Assembly: GCF_014650655.1 (NCBI RefSeq)
Contig: NZ_BMVJ01000001.1
Coordinates: 572,150 to 614,669, forward strand
Length of the DNA stretch: 42,520 nt
Origin: Streptomyces anandii JCM 4720
Lineage (GTDB): Bacteria > Actinomycetota > Actinomycetes > Streptomycetales > Streptomycetaceae
Direction: 5' to 3'
This document shows, in pieces, positions 1 to 9,812 of the stretch (position 1 is its first letter; each line of letters starts with the position of its first letter). Position numbers and translations under genes: made by a program. The notes under the pieces were generated by a model. It searched no databases and was not told the origin of the DNA. It worked only from the letters and a program-made list of their open reading frames with translations.

Positions 1-2453
<2,453 letters not shown>

Positions 2454-2461
<8 letters not shown>

Positions 2462-3917
2462 CCCGAAGGGCTTTCTGAACCACGGCCGCGAGGTCGCCAG
2501 GTCCCGCCCCGTCGAGGAGCGCGTCAAGGACTGGAACGAGGTCTACGTCCCCGGCTCCCTGCTGCCGATCATCAGCAAGCAGGCCAGCCGGTGCATGGAC
2601 TGCGGCATCCCGTTCTGCCACAACGGCTGTCCGCTCGGGAACCTGATCCCGGAGTGGAACGACTACGCCTACCGCGAGGACTGGGCCGCCGCCTCCGAGC
2701 GCCTGCACGCCACCAACAACTTCCCGGAGTTCACCGGCCGTCTGTGCCCCGCTCCGTGCGAGTCGGCGTGCGTGCTCGGCATCAACCAGCCGCCGGTCAC
2801 CATCAAGAACGTCGAGGTCTCCATCATCGACAAGGCGTGGGAGACCGGGGACGTCGCCCCGCGGATCCCCGAGCGCCTGTCGGGCAAGACCGTCGCGGTC
2901 ATCGGTTCGGGGCCGGCGGGCCTGGCCGCCGCCCAGCAGCTGACCCGGGCCGGCCACACCGTCGCCGTCTACGAGCGCGCGGACCGCATCGGAGGCCTCC
3001 TGCGGTACGGCATCCCCGAGTTCAAGATGGAGAAGCGGCACATCAACCGCCGTATCGAGCAGATGCGCGCGGAGGGCACCCGCTTCCGCACCGGCGTCGA
3101 GATCGGCCGCGACATCAAGGCCACGGACCTGAAGAAGCGCTACGACGCGGTCGTCATCGCGGCCGGCGCCACCACCGCCCGCGACCTGCCGGTCCCCGGC
3201 CGCGAACTCAAGGGCATCCACCAGGCCATGGAGTACCTGCCGCTGGCCAACAAGGTGCAGGAGGGCGACTACGTCACCGCGCCGATCTCGGCCGAGGGCA
3301 AGCACGTCGTCGTCATCGGGGGCGGTGACACCGGCGCGGACTGCGTGGGCACCGCCCACCGCCAGGGCGCGGCCTCCGTCACCCAGCTGGAGATCATGCC
3401 CCGGCCGGGCGAGGAGCGGAACCCGGTCTCCCAGCCGTGGCCGACCTTCCCGATGCTGTACAAGGTCACCAGCGCCCACGAGGAGGGCGGCGAGCGGGTC
3501 TACGCCGTCTCCACCACCCACTTCGAGGGCGACGAGGACGGCAATGTGCAGTGGCTGCACATGAGCGAGGTCGAGTTCGTCGACGGCAGGCTCACCGCGA
3601 AGCCGGGCACCGAGCGCAAGATCCCCGCCCAGCTGGTCACCCTCGCCATGGGCTTCACCGGCACCGACCGCGAGAACGGCCTGGTGGAGCAGTTCGGCCT
3701 GGAGCTCGACGAGCGCGGCAACATCGCCCGCGACGCCGGCTTCCAGACCAACGTGCCGGGCGTGTTCGTCGCCGGTGACGCCGGCCGCGGCCAGTCGCTC
3801 ATCGTGTGGGCGATCGCGGAGGGCCGCTCGGCGGCCCGCGGCGCCGACCAGTACCTGACCGGTGCCAGCGACCTGCCGGCCCCGATCCGCCCGACCGACC
3901 GCGCGCTCGCGGTCTGA
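2454..3917 (+). CDS. gltD: Glutamate synthase small subunit
   Basis: The 487-residue beta subunit of glutamate synthase takes electrons from NADPH through FAD and iron-sulfur clusters and passes them to GltB. The N-terminal cysteine motifs are [14 protein letters not shown] (residues 47-59) and CPAPCESAC (98-106). They are followed by two Rossmann motifs, VIGSGPAG (149-156) for FAD and [12 protein letters not shown] for NADPH, and by a C-terminal [17 protein letters not shown] motif. The length is normal for the family. The ATG overlaps the end of gltB, and a strong hairpin 44 nt after the stop should end the gltBD transcript. Confidence 0.98.
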
Positions 3918-3960
3918 CGGCAGCCCCTGAGACGTCCCGTACAACGGCGTACGGAACACT

Positions 3961-4005
3961 GACGACGCCTGCCCCGTCCCCGACCGGACCCGGGCAGGCG
4001 TCGTC
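3961..4005 (+). terminator. Hairpin downstream of gltBD
   Basis: There is a perfect 14-bp inverted repeat: GACGACGCCTGCCC at 3961-3974 pairs with GGGCAGGCGTCGTC at 3992-4005 around a 17-nt loop. No U-run follows, which is usual for Streptomyces terminators. It sits between the gltD stop and the next gene. A smaller CCGTAC/GTACGG hairpin lies just upstream of it. Confidence 0.8.
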
Positions 4006-4031
4006 GCATGTCCGCACGCCGAGGGGAAGCC

Positions 4032-4757
4032 ATGGCCGCGATCAGTCTGAGCAAGGTGGAGGAGACCGCGCCCGCGCTGGTCAGCCTGTACAAGACGGCG
4101 GGGGCCTCGCTCGCCGAGCACGGCCTGGAGGGGCAGCGCGCCGCCGTCTACCTCGTCCTGGACCACTCCGGTTCGATGCGGCCGTACTACCGCGACGGCA
4201 GTGTGCAGGCGCTCGCCGACCGGGTGCTCGGCCTGTCGGCGCACCTGGACGACGACGGCCGGGTGCCGGTGGTCCTCTTCTCCACCGACATCGACGCGGT
4301 CAGCGAGATCGCGCTCGCCGGCCACCGCGGCCGTATCGAGCGGATCGTGGCCACCCTCGGCCACATGGGGCAGACCAACTACCACCTGGCGATGGACGCC
4401 GTCGTCGACCACTACCTCGACAGCGGGGCCACCGACCCCGCCCTCGTCGTCTTCCAGACCGACGGCGGCCCTACCAGCAGGGCCGCCGCGGAACGCTATC
4501 TGTGCAAGGCGGCGAAGCTCCCGCTCTTCTGGCAGTTCATCGGCTTCGGCGACCCGCACAGCCGGCAATTCGACTTCCTGCGCCGCCTGGACGAACTGCC
4601 GGTGCCCGGCAGCCGGGCGGTCGACAACGCCGGCTTCTTCCACGCCGGCCGCGATCCGCGGGCGATGCCGGACGCGGAGCTGTACGACCGTCTGGTGGGC
4701 GAGTTCCCCAAGTGGCTGGTGGCCGCGCGGGCGCAGGGGATCGTGGCGCCGGACTGA
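4032..4757 (+). CDS. TerF-like von Willebrand factor A domain protein
   Basis: A 241-residue single-domain protein of the vWA/TerF-like type. The MIDAS metal site is visible as DHSGSM (DxSxS, residues 44-48), with a downstream threonine in GQTNYH and an aspartate in FQTDGGPTS. The family is linked to tellurite/stress (Ter) systems, where such proteins bind metal and partner proteins; the exact role is unknown. I chose the ATG at 4032 because GAGGGGAAG lies just upstream; an in-frame ATG at 4008 has no comparable site. No signal peptide is seen, so it is probably cytoplasmic. No terB/terC/terD-type genes lie next to it in this window. Confidence 0.85.
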   Translation: MAAISLSKVEETAPALVSLYKTAGASLAEHGLEGQRAAVYLVLDHSGSMRPYYRDGSVQALADRVLGLSAHLDDDGRVPVVLFSTDIDAVSEIALAGHRGRIERIVATLGHMGQTNYHLAMDAVVDHYLDSGATDPALVVFQTDGGPTSRAAAERYLCKAAKLPLFWQFIGFGDPHSRQFDFLRRLDELPVPGSRAVDNAGFFHAGRDPRAMPDAELYDRLVGEFPKWLVAARAQGIVAPD

Positions 4758-4811
4758 GCACTCGGCGGCGCGGCGGGCGTGGGGTCGGCGGTGGGGCGGG
4801 TCGGTGGGCCA

Positions 4812-4852
4812 GGGTCAGTGGTGCGGTGGGGCCGGGTCAGTGGTGCGGTGGG
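4812..4852. repeat. Tandem duplication at the 3' end of ipdE2
   Basis: The 19-bp sequence GGGTCAGTGGTGCGGTGGG occurs exactly twice, at 4812-4830 and 4834-4852, with a 22-bp period. The gene-proximal copy contains the stop codon and last codons of the minus-strand acyl-CoA dehydrogenase gene, and the distal copy lies just past it. It looks like a slippage duplication of the gene's 3' end. Confidence 0.75.
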
Positions 4853-5811
4853 TCCGTGGCCAGGGCGGCGGCGAGGACGGCGGCCCGGCACTCGTGGGGC
4901 GCGCCCCAGGCGGTGCGCAGCGCACGGGCCTTGGTGAGCCAGAGCGACAGGTCGCACTCCGCCGTGTACCCGATCGCACCGTGCAGCTGCAGCGCCGTAC
5001 GGGCAGTCGAGTACGCCGCCTCGCAGGCCGCGCCCTTCGCGGCGGCGACGTCGGCCGCGTCCATGGTGAGAGCGGCGCCGAACAGCAGGGGCCGGGCGAA
5101 CTCCAGGGCGATCTTCGCGTCGGCCAGGCGGTGCTTGACGGCCTGGAAGGAGCCGATGGGCACCCCGAACTGGACGCGCCGCCCGACGTGGGCGACCGTT
5201 CGGTCCAGCAGCGCCGCACCCACGCCGATCGCCTGGGCCGCCGTGGCGAGGCGGGCCCAGCCGAGGGCGGCCGGGGGTGTGCGGGGCAGGAGCAGTTCGC
5301 CGCCGGGCAGCGGGGTGGTGAGCCGGCGGGCGCGGTCCAGGCAGGGGCGCGCGTCCCGTGCGCCGGGCGCCCGCCACACCTCGCCGTCCCTGAGGGCGAG
5401 GACGACGTCGGCGGCATCGCCGTCCAGCGCGTACGGTGCCCCGACCGTGGCCATCGCCCTGCCCGAGGCCAGTGCGGACAGCAACTCGGCCGCCGGATCC
5501 GGCCTCCTGGGGTCCCCGGCGAGCAGGGCGGCGGCGAGGACCGTCTCCACCAGGGGGCCGGGCACCGCGTGGCGGCCCAGTTCCACGAAGGCCACGGCCA
5601 GTTCCACGGGCAGCGGTCCCACCCCCGCGCAGGACTCCGGTACGGCCAGGGCGAAGACCCCCGCGTCGGCGAGGCGCGACCACAGCGCGCGCCCGGCCGT
5701 GTGATCGCCGGCGGCCCAGGAGCGCACGGCCGAGGGGGTGCCGGCGGCGGTCAGCATCGCGTCCAGCGAGGCGGCGAACGCACGCTGTTCGGCGGTCGGC
5801 AGGAAACGCAT
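4837..5811 (-). CDS. ipdE2: Acyl-CoA dehydrogenase, IpdE2-like subunit (steroid C/D-ring catabolism)
   Basis: A 324-residue acyl-CoA dehydrogenase-like protein, shorter than the usual 380-400 residues. It keeps a helical N-terminal region and the C-terminal FAD/helix domain (VGRRVQFGVPIGSFQAVKH, TALQLHGAIGYT), while the middle beta domain is reduced. Short partners of this kind pair with a full-length subunit in the heterotetrameric ACADs of steroid degraders; in M. tuberculosis IpdE1-IpdE2 (FadE30-FadE33, as I recall) oxidises an indanone-carboxyl-CoA intermediate. Its start overlaps the stop of the upstream ACAD gene in a TGATG junction, supporting one operon and a joint complex. The ipdE2 name rests on length, pairing and context. 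Confidence 0.75.
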   Translation of the reverse strand: MRFLPTAEQRAFAASLDAMLTAAGTPSAVRSWAAGDHTAGRALWSRLADAGVFALAVPESCAGVGPLPVELAVAFVELGRHAVPGPLVETVLAAALLAGDPRRPDPAAELLSALASGRAMATVGAPYALDGDAADVVLALRDGEVWRAPGARDARPCLDRARRLTTPLPGGELLLPRTPPAALGWARLATAAQAIGVGAALLDRTVAHVGRRVQFGVPIGSFQAVKHRLADAKIALEFARPLLFGAALTMDAADVAAAKGAACEAAYSTARTALQLHGAIGYTAECDLSLWLTKARALRTAWGAPHECRAAVLAAALATDPPHH

Positions 5812-6950
5812 CAGCGCCGCCCCCTCGGCAGGCCGAGCAGCCGCTCGGCGACGATGTCGCGCTGCACCTCGTTGGCGCCCGCGTAGATCGGCCCGGCCAG
5901 CGCGAAGACGTACCCCTCGGACCAGGCGCCGTCCGCGAACTGACCCTCCTCGCCCAGCAGATCGAGGGCCGTCTCGTGCAGCACGAGGTCCAGCTCGGAC
6001 CAGAAGACCTTGTTCATGCTGGCCTCCGCGCCGACGGTGCCGCCCTCGAGGAGACGGGAGGCGTGGGCGTAGGCGGACAACTGGTAGGCGCGGGCGCCGG
6101 ACAGCGCGTCGGCCACCCGGTCGCGCACGTGCTCCGGGCTGCCGAGCGTGCGCCACAGTGTGTGCAGGCGGCGCGCGGCGGCGAGGTAGCGGCCGGGCGA
6201 GCGCAGGGTGAGGCCGCGTTCGCTGCCCGCCGTGGACATCGCCACCCGCCAGCCCTCGCCGGGCTCGCCGATGACGTCCTCGTCGGGCACGAACACCTCG
6301 TCCAGGAACAACTCGGCGAACGCGGGTCTGCCGTCGAGGCGGCCGATCGGGCGGACGGTCACCCCCGGGTCTTGAAGGTCGAACATCACGTACAGGAGCC
6401 CCTGATGGGGCTTCGGCGCTCCGGGGCCGCTGCGGAACAGGCCGAAGGCGCGGTCGGCGAAGGCCGCGCGCGAGGACCACGTCTTCTGCCCGCTCAGGAG
6501 CCAGCCGCCGTCCGCGCGCACCGCCCGGGAGCGGAGCGCGGCCAGGTCGGAACCGGCCTCCGGCTCGGACCACGCCTGCGCCCAGACCACCTCCCCGGTC
6601 GCCATCGACGGGAGCACGCGCGCCCGCTGCTCGGGGGTGCCGTGCTCGAACAGGGTCGGCGCGAGCAGGCCGAGGCCGTTCTGGCTCACCCGGCCAGGGG
6701 CGCCCGCCGCCCAGTACTCCTCCTCGAAGACCAGCCAGCGCATCACGTCCGCGCCCCGGCCGCCGTACTCCTCGGGCCAGGAGACCACCGACCAGCGGTC
6801 CGCGGCGAGTTCGGCCTCCCAGGCGCGGTGGGCCGCGAAGCCCTCACCGGTCTCCAGTGAGGGCAGCGGGTGTGCGGGCACATGGCCGGCCAGCCAGGCG
6901 CGGGCCTCGGCGCGGAAGGCCTCGTCGGCGGGGCAGTGGGTGAGGTCCAC
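5811..6950 (-). CDS. ipdE1: Acyl-CoA dehydrogenase, IpdE1/FadE30-like subunit
   Basis: Full-length ACAD of about 379 residues with the FAD-binding WSEPEAGSDLAAL and SGQKTWSS motifs and the C-terminal GPIYAGANEVQRDIVAERLL motif. At the place where many ACADs carry the catalytic glutamate (YEGT) it has alanine (YAGA), as I recall for FadE30-type enzymes. It should act with the short subunit encoded next in the operon on a ring C/D CoA-thioester. I placed the start at the GTG at 6950 because GGAAGGGAG lies about 10 nt upstream; a TTG at 6998 would run into the operator and has no support. Transcription should start in the divergent region shared with ipdF and be repressed at the 6992-7009 operator. 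Confidence 0.8.
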   Translation of the reverse strand: MDLTHCPADEAFRAEARAWLAGHVPAHPLPSLETGEGFAAHRAWEAELAADRWSVVSWPEEYGGRGADVMRWLVFEEEYWAAGAPGRVSQNGLGLLAPTLFEHGTPEQRARVLPSMATGEVVWAQAWSEPEAGSDLAALRSRAVRADGGWLLSGQKTWSSRAAFADRAFGLFRSGPGAPKPHQGLLYVMFDLQDPGVTVRPIGRLDGRPAFAELFLDEVFVPDEDVIGEPGEGWRVAMSTAGSERGLTLRSPGRYLAAARRLHTLWRTLGSPEHVRDRVADALSGARAYQLSAYAHASRLLEGGTVGAEASMNKVFWSELDLVLHETALDLLGEEGQFADGAWSEGYVFALAGPIYAGANEVQRDIVAERLLGLPRGRR

Positions 6951-6991
6951 GGGCGGCGCGCTCCCTTCCCGGCAGTCGTGCGGCACCTTCC

Positions 6992-7009
6992 CTAACAAGT
7001 GTTTGGTAG
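6992..7009. promoter_or_regulatory. KstR2-type operator 1 (ipdE1 / ipdF divergent region)
   Basis: CTAACAAGTGTTTGGTAG is an imperfect palindrome, 6 of 9 base pairs symmetric. Its core AACAAGTGTTTGGT (6994-7007) differs at one defined position from the published KstR2 box AnCAAGnnCTTGnT (recalled). The reverse complement matches 16 of 18 bases of the second site at 13265-13282. It lies directly upstream of the ipdF -10 hexamer, so a bound repressor would block RNA polymerase in both directions. Confidence 0.8.
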
Positions 7010-7011
7010 GT

Positions 7012-7017
7012 TAGCGT
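7012..7017 (+). promoter_or_regulatory. -10 element for leaderless ipdF transcript
   Basis: TAGCGT ends 6 nt before the ipdF ATG at 7024, and no Shine-Dalgarno sequence is present. The spacing puts the transcription start at or next to the ATG. The operator ends 2 nt upstream of this hexamer. Confidence 0.55.
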
Positions 7018-7023
7018 GGCGGT

Positions 7024-7818
7024 ATGACAGACGTCGAGGGTCCGGCGTACGTCCCCGGACACGGACTGCTCAGCGGGCGCACGGCCGTCGTCACCGCTGC
7101 CGCCGGTACGGGCATCGGAGGGGCCACCGCGCGCCGGTTCCTTGAGGAGGGCGCGCGCGTGCTGATCAGCGACGCGCACCCCAGGCGGCTCAAGGAGCAC
7201 GCGGCGCGGCTCGCCGGGGAGTTCGGTCCCGGCCGGGTGTACGCCACGCCGTGCGACGTGACCGACGAGGAGCAGGTGCGCGCGCTGTTCGCGGCGGCGG
7301 AGGACACCCACGGACGGCTGGACGTCCTCGTCAACAACGCGGGCCTCGGCGGCACTTCCGACCTCGTCGACATGAGCGACGAGCAGTGGTCACGCGTGCT
7401 GGACGTGACGCTCAACGGCACCTTCCGCTGCACCCGGGCCGCCCTGCGGCACTTCCGCGACCACCCCGAGCGCGGCGGAGTGATCGTCAACAACGCCTCG
7501 GTGACCGGCTGGCGCGCCCAGGCGGGGCAGGCGCACTACGCGGCCGCGAAGGCCGGCGTGATGGCGCTGACCCGGTGCGCGGCGGTCGAGGCGGCCCGGT
7601 TCGGCGTGCGGGTCAACGCCGTCTCGCCCAGTCTCGCCGTGCACCCGCACCTGGCCAGGGCGGCTTCGCCGGAACTCCTGGAGCAGCTGACCGTGCGGGA
7701 GGCCTTCGGGCGGTCCGCCGAGCCGTGGGAGGTGGCCAACGTGATCGTGTTCCTGGCCTCGCGCTACTCCTCGTACATGACCGGAGAGGTCGTCTCCGTC
7801 AGCAGCCAGCACGCGTGA
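7024..7818 (+). CDS. ipdF: Short-chain dehydrogenase, IpdF-like (Rv3559c type)
   Basis: A 264-residue classical SDR. The cofactor loop is AAAGTGIGGAT (about residues 25-35), Asp50 at the end of beta-2 suggests NAD rather than NADP, NNAG is at 104-107, and the catalytic residues are Ser159, Tyr172 and Lys176. In the KstR2 regulon IpdF acts on 5-OH-HIC-CoA, the CoA-bound indanone left after side-chain removal, ahead of IpdC and EchA20 (pathway from Crowe et al., recalled). It is first in an operon with kstR2 and fadA6. The ATG has no Shine-Dalgarno sequence; the -10 hexamer 6 nt upstream points to a leaderless mRNA. SDRs are hard to assign individually, so the name rests on context. Confidence 0.75.
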   Translation: MTDVEGPAYVPGHGLLSGRTAVVTAAAGTGIGGATARRFLEEGARVLISDAHPRRLKEHAARLAGEFGPGRVYATPCDVTDEEQVRALFAAAEDTHGRLDVLVNNAGLGGTSDLVDMSDEQWSRVLDVTLNGTFRCTRAALRHFRDHPERGGVIVNNASVTGWRAQAGQAHYAAAKAGVMALTRCAAVEAARFGVRVNAVSPSLAVHPHLARAASPELLEQLTVREAFGRSAEPWEVANVIVFLASRYSSYMTGEVVSVSSQHA

Positions 7819-7832
7819 GGGACGGTGCGGAT

Positions 7833-7838
7833 CACAAT
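7833..7838 (+). promoter_or_regulatory. Possible separate leaderless promoter of kstR2
   Basis: CACAAT, close to the TANNNT consensus, ends 6 nt before the GTG at 7845, and no Shine-Dalgarno lies at a usable distance. It falls in the 26-nt gap after ipdF and would give the repressor a basal promoter of its own, outside operator 1. Confidence 0.4.
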
Positions 7839-7844
7839 GGACGC

Positions 7845-8480
7845 GTGCCGACCAAGAAGAAGCCCCAGGTGACCGCCCCGAAGAAGCCCGCGGCGGCCGC
7901 CGCCGTCGCCCGCCGCGGCGAACTCCTCAGCACCGCCGCCGAGGTCTTCGCCGAGCACGGCTACAACGCCACCACCGTCCGCAGGATCGCCGACGAGGCG
8001 GGCATGCTCGCGGGCAGTCTCTACTACCACTTCGACTCCAAGGAGTCGATGCTCGAGGAGATCCTGCGCACCTTCCTCGACGAGCTCTGGCACGGCTATG
8101 ACGCCGTGCTCGGCGCCGGACTAGGACCGCGCGAGACCCTCGAGGCCCTGGTCACCGAGTCTTTCCGGGAGATCGACCGGCACCGCGCCGCCGTCGCGAT
8201 CTACCAGAAGGAGAGCAAGCAGCTCGCCGCGCAGGAGCGCTTCGCGTTCCTCGCCGAGTCGCAGCGCAGGTTCGAGAAGGCGTGGCTGTCCACGCTCCGG
8301 CGCGGCGTCACCGCCCGGGTCTTCCGGGCCGACCTCGACGTCCGGCTCACCTACCGGTTCGTTCGGGACACGGTGTGGGTCGCCGCGTCCTGGTACCGGC
8401 CCGGTGGACAGCACAGCCCCGAGGAGATCGCCCGGCAGTACCTGTCGATGGTGCTGGACGGGATCGCCGTACGCGAATAG
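7845..8480 (+). CDS. kstR2: TetR-family repressor, KstR2-like
   Basis: A 211-residue TetR-family regulator. After a lysine/alanine-rich N-terminus (1-23) comes the DNA-binding domain with the helix-turn-helix at about 44-63 (TTVRRIADEAGMLAGSLYYHF), then FDSKESMLEEILR, as in KstR2 (Rv3557c) of mycobacteria. KstR2 is released from DNA by HIP-CoA, the C/D-ring intermediate, so this protein should sense steroid breakdown. It sits between ipdF and fadA6, as in the mycobacterial regulon, and two matching palindromes flank the operons. The GTG at 7845 is chosen for the -10-like hexamer 6 nt upstream; the nearby ATG at 7837 is out of frame. Confidence 0.85.
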   Translation: MPTKKKPQVTAPKKPAAAAAVARRGELLSTAAEVFAEHGYNATTVRRIADEAGMLAGSLYYHFDSKESMLEEILRTFLDELWHGYDAVLGAGLGPRETLEALVTESFREIDRHRAAVAIYQKESKQLAAQERFAFLAESQRRFEKAWLSTLRRGVTARVFRADLDVRLTYRFVRDTVWVAASWYRPGGQHSPEEIARQYLSMVLDGIAVRE

Positions 8481-8503
8481 TCCTTTCCGTAGAGGGAGTT
8501 GGC

Positions 8504-9661
8504 ATGGCCGAGGCCTACATCGTCGAAGCGGTCCGCACGCCCGTCGGACGGCGCGGGGGAGGACTGAGCGCCGTCCACCCGGCCGACCTCGGCGCCCATG
8601 TCCTCAAGGCGCTCCTCGCCCGCGCCGGCATCGACCCGGCCGCCGTCGAGGACGTCGTCTTCGGCTGCCTCGACGCCGTCGGACCGCAGGCCGGGGACAT
8701 CGCCCGGACCTGCTGGCTGGCGGCCGGACTGCCCGAGGAGGTACCGGGCGTCACCGTCGACCGGCAGTGCGGCTCCTCCCAGCAGGCCCTGCACTTCGCC
8801 GCCCAGGGCGTGCTGTCGGGCACCCAGGACGTGGTGGTCGCGGGCGGGGTGCAGAACATGTCGCAGATCCCCATCGCCTACGCCACCCGGCAGGCCGCCG
8901 AACCCCTCGGCTTCACCCAGGGCCCCTTCGCCGGCAGCGAGGGCTGGCGCGCCCGCTACGGCGACCGGCCCGTCAACCAGTTCGCCGGCGCCGAGATGAT
9001 CGCCGCCAAGTGGGGCATCACCCGGCACGACCAGGAGGAGTACGCCCTGCGCTCCCACCGCCGTGCCCTGCGCGCCATCGACGAGGGCCGCTTCGAGCGG
9101 GAGACGGTCCCCTACGGCGACGTCCTGGCCGACGAGGGCCCGCGCCGTGACACCTCCCCGGCCAGGATGGCCGCCCTCGCGCCCGTCCTCCCCGGCGGCA
9201 CCGTCACCGCCGCCTGCTCCTCCCAGGTTTCCGACGGTGCCGCCGCCCTGCTGCTCGCCTCCGAACGCGCGGTGCGCGAACACGGCCTGCGCCCCAGGGC
9301 GCGCGTGCACCACCTCTCGGTGCGCGGCGAGGACCCCATCCGCATGCTCACGGCCCCGATCCCGGCCACCGCCCACGCCCTGAAGAAGACCGGCCTCACC
9401 CTCGACGACATCGACCTGGTCGAGATCAACGAGGCCTTCGCCCCCGTCGTCCTCGCCTGGCTCAAGGAAACCGGCGCCGACCCCGGCAAGGTCAACGTCA
9501 ACGGCGGCGCCATAGCCCTCGGTCACCCCCTCGGCGCCACCGGCGCCCGGCTGACGACCACCCTCCTGCACGAACTGGAGCGCACCGGCGGCCGCTTCGG
9601 CCTGCAGACCATGTGCGAGGGCGGCGGCCAGGCCAACGTGACCATCATCGAACGCCTCTGA
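8504..9661 (+). CDS. fadA6: Thiolase, FadA6-like (steroid C/D-ring degradation)
   Basis: A 385-residue thiolase (acetyl-CoA C-acetyltransferase fold) with the nucleophilic Cys89 in DRQCGSSQQ, the NEAFAP motif, His341 in GGAIALGHPLGATG and Cys371 in TMCEGGG. All catalytic positions are present and the length is normal. In the mycobacterial pathway a thiolase works after IpdAB to give MOODA-CoA, and the fadA6 gene (Rv3556c) is next to kstR2, as here. AGAGGGAG at 8491-8498 gives a clear ribosome site for the ATG. It is the last gene of the ipdF-kstR2-fadA6 operon and converges on ipdC. Confidence 0.88.
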   Translation: MAEAYIVEAVRTPVGRRGGGLSAVHPADLGAHVLKALLARAGIDPAAVEDVVFGCLDAVGPQAGDIARTCWLAAGLPEEVPGVTVDRQCGSSQQALHFAAQGVLSGTQDVVVAGGVQNMSQIPIAYATRQAAEPLGFTQGPFAGSEGWRARYGDRPVNQFAGAEMIAAKWGITRHDQEEYALRSHRRALRAIDEGRFERETVPYGDVLADEGPRRDTSPARMAALAPVLPGGTVTAACSSQVSDGAAALLLASERAVREHGLRPRARVHHLSVRGEDPIRMLTAPIPATAHALKKTGLTLDDIDLVEINEAFAPVVLAWLKETGADPGKVNVNGGAIALGHPLGATGARLTTTLLHELERTGGRFGLQTMCEGGGQANVTIIERL

Positions 9662-9676
9662 CGGACCCCGGCGGTC

Positions 9677-9812
9677 GCGTCACCGAGCGGCTCGGGCGGC
9701 TCCGGCGGTGGGGCCGGCTCCGGCGGGCGCGTCACCGAGTGGCTCGGACCGGTTCCGCGGGCGCGTCAGTGGCGCCCGCCGAGTCCGCTCGCCGTGTCAC
9801 CGCGTGGCTCCG
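9677..9812. repeat. Three dispersed copies of a 19-bp sequence derived from the ipdC 3' end
   Basis: GCGTCACCGAGCGGCTCGG (9677-9695), GCGTCACCGAGTGGCTCGG (9729-9747) and the related GTGTCACCGCGTGGCTCCG (9794-9812) lie in the gap between convergent fadA6 and ipdC. The third contains the ipdC stop codon. The first two fold into small CCGAG/CTCGG hairpins that may help end transcription on both strands. Confidence 0.6.
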
